Assembly (NCBI RefSeq): GCF_017873135.1
Contig: NZ_JAGGJV010000006.1
Span: 1 to 64,000, forward strand
From: Rhizobium herbae
Lineage (GTDB): Bacteria; Pseudomonadota; Alphaproteobacteria; Rhizobiales; Rhizobiaceae
Reading direction: 5' to 3'
Length of the DNA: 64,000 bases
This document shows, in pieces, positions 61,341-64,000 of the stretch. The notes beneath the pieces are model-generated. The model saw only the letters and a program-made list of their open reading frames with translations. It ran no database searches and was not told the DNA's origin. Each line of letters starts with the position of its first letter. The stretch's first letter is position 1. Made by a program: the position numbers and the translations under genes.

Positions 61341-61662
61341 GTTGCCGATCCTGTAGCCGTAGCGTTGGGGCAGGGGAGGCAGGCATCTATTGTTTTAAGG
61401 CCTTGCTGCCTTGGTGAGGTTCACCCTCAATCGGTCTCGCCCCGCTGATACTTGCGGGCCAGCTCCGGGGAGGAGTGGCCGAACCGCTTTTTCACATGGC
61501 GCTTGTCGACGTCGGCCGAGGAGCGCAAGTGCCAGCGGCGCGGTGTTTACGATATCGGAACCGTTATCGTGGAAGAATGCGGCTCGGTCGGCGGCGTGGT
61601 TTTTGGAGTCGGTGATTTCGGCCATTGTCGCAGTCAACAGCATAATGATCGATAAGGCAAGA
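61341..61662. other. Gap after ftsK with a possible recombinase remnant
   Basis: This 322-base gap has no intact gene. It holds the short minus-strand remnant listed at 61427-61520. AGGCAG and CTGCCT near 61378 and 61407 could pair across a large loop but are too weak for a terminator call. Confidence 0.35.
61427..61520 (-). pseudogene. Possible C-terminal remnant of a tyrosine recombinase
   Basis: The minus-strand frame ending at the TGA at 61427 reads HVKKRFGHSSPELARKYQR just before the stop. This resembles the GHSS...Y end of phage-type integrases, where the last Tyr is the nucleophile. No upstream catalytic domain is present. The match is short, so it may be chance. Confidence 0.3.
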
Positions 61663-62083
61663 TTATCGTTCGTTATTTGATGACGACGAGGAGTGCGGTT
61701 TTAACAGAGATTTGGCTCGAGAAGCGCACGCGGTAAAGTCATCCCAGCCGGGGTCAACGATGATGACACCGGTCCCCTCGAAGTCCTTGACGTTGCGGGT
61801 GACAACCGTCAGCCCGCGAATGAGTGCTGTCGCAGCAATCAGGGCATCGACTTCATTGCGCCTGTCGGGGATAGGCAGATGGGCATACCGTGTGGCAACG
61901 TCGTCATCGACCGGCAGGATCCGACGGGCGACTTCAGGCCGAACATGGTTGTTCCAGCCAGGTCCGCGGCCGTGCGCCCTGCCGGGCATCGCGGCGCTGC
62001 ACGCCAAGGATACCGCGCTCCAATTCCAGAATGGCGATGTTCAGAATGACGGCTTCTAGCGCGCCGAAACGGGAGGCGTACAT
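61663..62083 (-). pseudogene. vapC: VapC-type PIN toxin, frameshifted and N-truncated
   Basis: Two frames on the minus strand join into one PIN-domain protein. One reads LELERGILGVQRRDARQGARPRTWLEQ and stops soon after. The other continues EVARRILPVDDDVATRY, then DALIAATALIRGLTVVTRNVKDF. A single extra base near 61947-61949 (GAACAACCATG) would explain the break. The N-terminal part with the first catalytic Asp is missing and no vapB antitoxin is adjacent. The gene is judged inactive. Confidence 0.7.
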
Positions 62084-62147
62084 GATCACTGTGCCGAAAC
62101 TAGGCTCTCGTCACACCCGCAATCAACGTGATCGAGACGATAGCCAG

Positions 62148-62605
62148 TCAGCCGGAGGCTGACCCTCTGAACCACATAAAGTCGCCCGCCGCCACTGCTT
62201 CCCGTCCCCGTAAGGCTCCCAGCACTGCCCAGATCGAAGCCACCGTCATCACCATGGCACCGAAAATTCCGAGCTTCGAGGCGAACTCGGGATCGCCGGG
62301 AGCCGGTAGAAGGACCAAACCGAATATGAGCGCCTTTGGGTTCAGCATGGTGGTCAGATAGACGTGTCTCGCCGTCACTTCATCCGGGGTGCCATCGTTC
62401 TCGTGCATGCGCCACAGCCTGACAGCCATCAACATGACCCATCCTGCGGCCGCGAGTTTCATCACGACTGCGATGATCTGCCAACGCGAGAACTTCCGAT
62501 CCCAGCCAGACCAGCCGCAGGATCGTCGTGAGATAACCGAGCAGTTCGGCCGGGATCAGCCGTCGGGCTTTGCGAAGCCCGTTTTGCGCTCCCGCAAGGC
62601 GCAGC
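62148..62605 (-). pseudogene. LysE-family amino acid exporter, frameshifted
   Basis: The 3' half is an intact-looking LysE-type membrane segment: MKLAAAGWVMLMAVRLWR, then TMLNPKALIFGLVLLPAPGD and two more hydrophobic stretches. The 5' half continues in another frame (PAELLGYLTTILRLVWLGSE region), with the shift near 62478. The start and first membrane helix are absent. Together with the broken vapC this marks a decaying strip between ftsK and hemN. Confidence 0.6.
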
Positions 62606-62820
62606 GGCGAACTTTGACAGCGATCAAGTTCGGGAACATCGTTAAACTTGGCGTGGTTGATCTGCATCAACGTCCCAGAAAACCAGCCGCGTTATGTTCC
62701 ACCGGAACAACAGCGTTCGGACGGAACGGCTTCGCTCTGGTTGGAAATATCTCCAAGCTTCCCAGTCGGCTGCCGTCCATATATCGCGGCCTGAGGGGCT
62801 AGGGAGGCGAGGCCGCGACG

Positions 62821-62850
62821 AAGGCCCGGCAAGCCGGATTGCCGGGCCTT
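62821..62850. terminator. Strong hairpin, probable hemN transcription end
   Basis: AAGGCCCGGCAA (62821-62832) pairs perfectly with TTGCCGGGCCTT (62839-62850) around a six-base loop. It lies 52 bases past the hemN stop. There is only a weak T-run on either strand, so it may work as a bidirectional or processing hairpin. Confidence 0.6.
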
Positions 62851-62901
62851 CTGCTCTTGCACCAGGGGGGCGGAGGTCTGGCCCCACAATTCCAATCGTG
62901 G

Positions 62902-64000
62902 CTATGCCGCCTTGCTGAAACTGCGGCCGGAGTTGCCGAAATAGGTATCGAATGCGGATGCCACCGCGCGGATCATGAACCGGTTGCCGTCGCTCACACG
63001 GACGTGACCTGCATCGAGTGCCACGACGCCATCGTCCATCAACTCCTGCAGTCTCGTGTTGCCGTTCGACAGGAGCGCTGAATCGAAGCCGTGGACGGAC
63101 GCAAGGCCTGCGATGTCGACGGTGAAATCGCACATCAGCCGCTCGATCACATCGGCGCGGAACCGGTCCTCCGCGGTGAGAGCGTATCCTTTCGCGGTGG
63201 CCAGCCCTCCGTCCGCGATGCGCTTCGCATAAAGACCGAGTGGGACTTCGTTCTGAACGAATCCCTCGGCGAAGCTGCCGATCGACGATGCGCCGAGGCC
63301 GATCAAGGTCCGGCATTCGTCCGTGGTGTATCCCTGGAAATTCCTATGCAGTCGGCCGCTGTCTGCCGCGATGGCTAGGTCGTCGTCTGGACGCGCGAAG
63401 TGGTCCAGGCCAATGCGCTTATATCCTGCCGCCATGAGTGCGTGGGTGATCGCTTCCGCCTGTTCGTTCCTTTCCTGCGCGCCAGCAAGGGCAGTTTCGT
63501 CTATCAGCCGCTGATGCTTCTTGAAGCCGGGGACGTGCGCGTAACCGAAGACGGCGAGCCGGTCCGGCCGCATCGTGATCGCGGCCTCGACAGTGTCGAT
63601 GCAGGACTGCACCGTTTGGAAAGGCAGTCCGTAAATGAGGTCGAAGTTGAGCCCCGGGATCCCGTTGGCCCGCAGGCGGGAAACCGCCTCTGCTGTGATT
63701 TCCGCCGACTGGATGCGGTTTATAGCCTTCTGGACGATGGGATCAAAGCTCTGTACGCCGAGGCTCGCCCGAGTGACTCCCATTTGCCCGAGGGCATCTG
63801 TCATTTCACCAGTCAGTGTCCGGGGATCGATCTCCACCGCGATGCGGGCGTCCGCGCAGACCGCGAAGTTTGCACGCAGAGTGTCCATCAGCGTAACGAA
63901 TTCCTCCGGCCGCATGGTCGTCGGAGTGCCGCCACCAAAATGGATTTCACCGACTTCAAGACGCTCATTCCGCGATCCGCCGACCAGGGCTATCTCCCGC
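62902..64000 (-). CDS. hemN: Oxygen-independent coproporphyrinogen III oxidase HemN (5' end outside window)
   Basis: About 365 C-terminal residues are visible; the frame is open to the window edge, so the start and the radical-SAM CxxxCxxC cluster lie beyond it. The stretch EIHFGGGTPTT, then SLGVQSFD and LNFDLIYGLPFQT, are HemN family motifs, and RIGLDHFARPDD marks the active-site region. The C-terminal HemN domain (RTLIGLGASSIGSF) is present. It makes protoporphyrinogen IX under low oxygen. No fnr-type gene is visible nearby. Confidence 0.93.
   Translation of the reverse strand, partial: REIALVGGSRNERLEVGEIHFGGGTPTTMRPEEFVTLMDTLRANFAVCADARIAVEIDPRTLTGEMTDALGQMGVTRASLGVQSFDPIVQKAINRIQSAEITAEAVSRLRANGIPGLNFDLIYGLPFQTVQSCIDTVEAAITMRPDRLAVFGYAHVPGFKKHQRLIDETALAGAQERNEQAEAITHALMAAGYKRIGLDHFARPDDDLAIAADSGRLHRNFQGYTTDECRTLIGLGASSIGSFAEGFVQNEVPLGLYAKRIADGGLATAKGYALTAEDRFRADVIERLMCDFTVDIAGLASVHGFDSALLSNGNTRLQELMDDGVVALDAGHVRVSDGNRFMIRAVASAFDTYFGNSGRSFSKAA

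Noticed and set aside
61376..61412. Terminator after ftsK
   Set aside because: Six-pair stem with a loop of more than 20 bases and no clear T-run.
62642..63316. A 224-codon minus-strand frame overlapping hemN's end
   Set aside because: It overlaps the HemN coding frame in another phase, and its product has no motif and is rich in Arg.

Overview
The window comes from an alphaproteobacterium of the Rhizobiaceae (Rhizobium/Agrobacterium-like). A repABC replication and partition cassette at 54.8-58.8 kb marks a secondary replicon, either a large plasmid or a chromid. The other main clues are a BcsN/BcsK-type cellulose operon, a RIME-like rhizobial palindromic repeat and a branched-chain amino acid catabolic operon. 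The genus cannot be fixed from sequence alone. Calls rest on reading the sequence and on remembered family features; no database search was run.

Layout. (1) 0.1-6.2 kb, minus strand: a tctD-tctE two-component system, a tctCBA tripartite tricarboxylate transporter and a methylisocitrate lyase, likely one uptake-and-use operon. (2) 6.6-17.9 kb: an AraC-type regulator divergent from a two-subunit N,N-dimethylformamidase-like enzyme (dmfA1-dmfA2). A peptide/opine-type ABC importer and an aminoaldehyde dehydrogenase follow. By eye this part is less GC-rich than what comes next and looks like an accessory amide or N-compound catabolic island. (3) 18.1-21.1 kb: acetyl-CoA synthetase and a metallo-beta-lactamase-fold hydrolase. 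(4) 21.2-32.1 kb, minus strand: ten genes for valine/isoleucine breakdown (SDR, thiolase, acyl-CoA dehydrogenase, bkdA1-bkdA2-bkdB-lpdV, 3-hydroxyisobutyryl-CoA hydrolase, mmsB, enoyl-CoA hydratase), with a divergent AraC-type regulator at 32.3 kb. bkdB carries an in-frame RIME-like repeat. (5) 33.4-42.8 kb, minus strand: glutathione peroxidase and the cellulose cluster bcsN-bcsA-bcsB-bcsZ-bcsK, mostly joined by ATGA overlaps. (6) 42.9-50.5 kb: penicillin-binding protein 1C and an alpha-2-macroglobulin-like protein, joined by a TAATG overlap. (7) 50.7-54.1 kb: orphan FMNH2-dependent sulfonate monooxygenase, an FAD-binding protein and a small unknown protein. (8) 54.15-61.3 kb: repA-repB-repC with two parS-like palindromes, a counter-transcribed RNA and an upstream operator-like inverted repeat, then an FtsK-type translocase lacking membrane segments. 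(9) 61.4-62.9 kb: a decaying strip with remnants of a possible recombinase, a frameshifted vapC and a frameshifted lysE. (10) 62.9-64.0 kb: hemN, cut by the window end.

How it fits together. Most metabolic genes feed acyl-CoA and organic-acid metabolism. Valine and isoleucine give propionyl-CoA, acs activates acetate, and a tricarboxylate importer is paired with methylisocitrate lyase. The most unusual items are the DMFase-like island with its own importer, the repeat inserted in frame in bkdB, and a membrane-less FtsK next to repABC.
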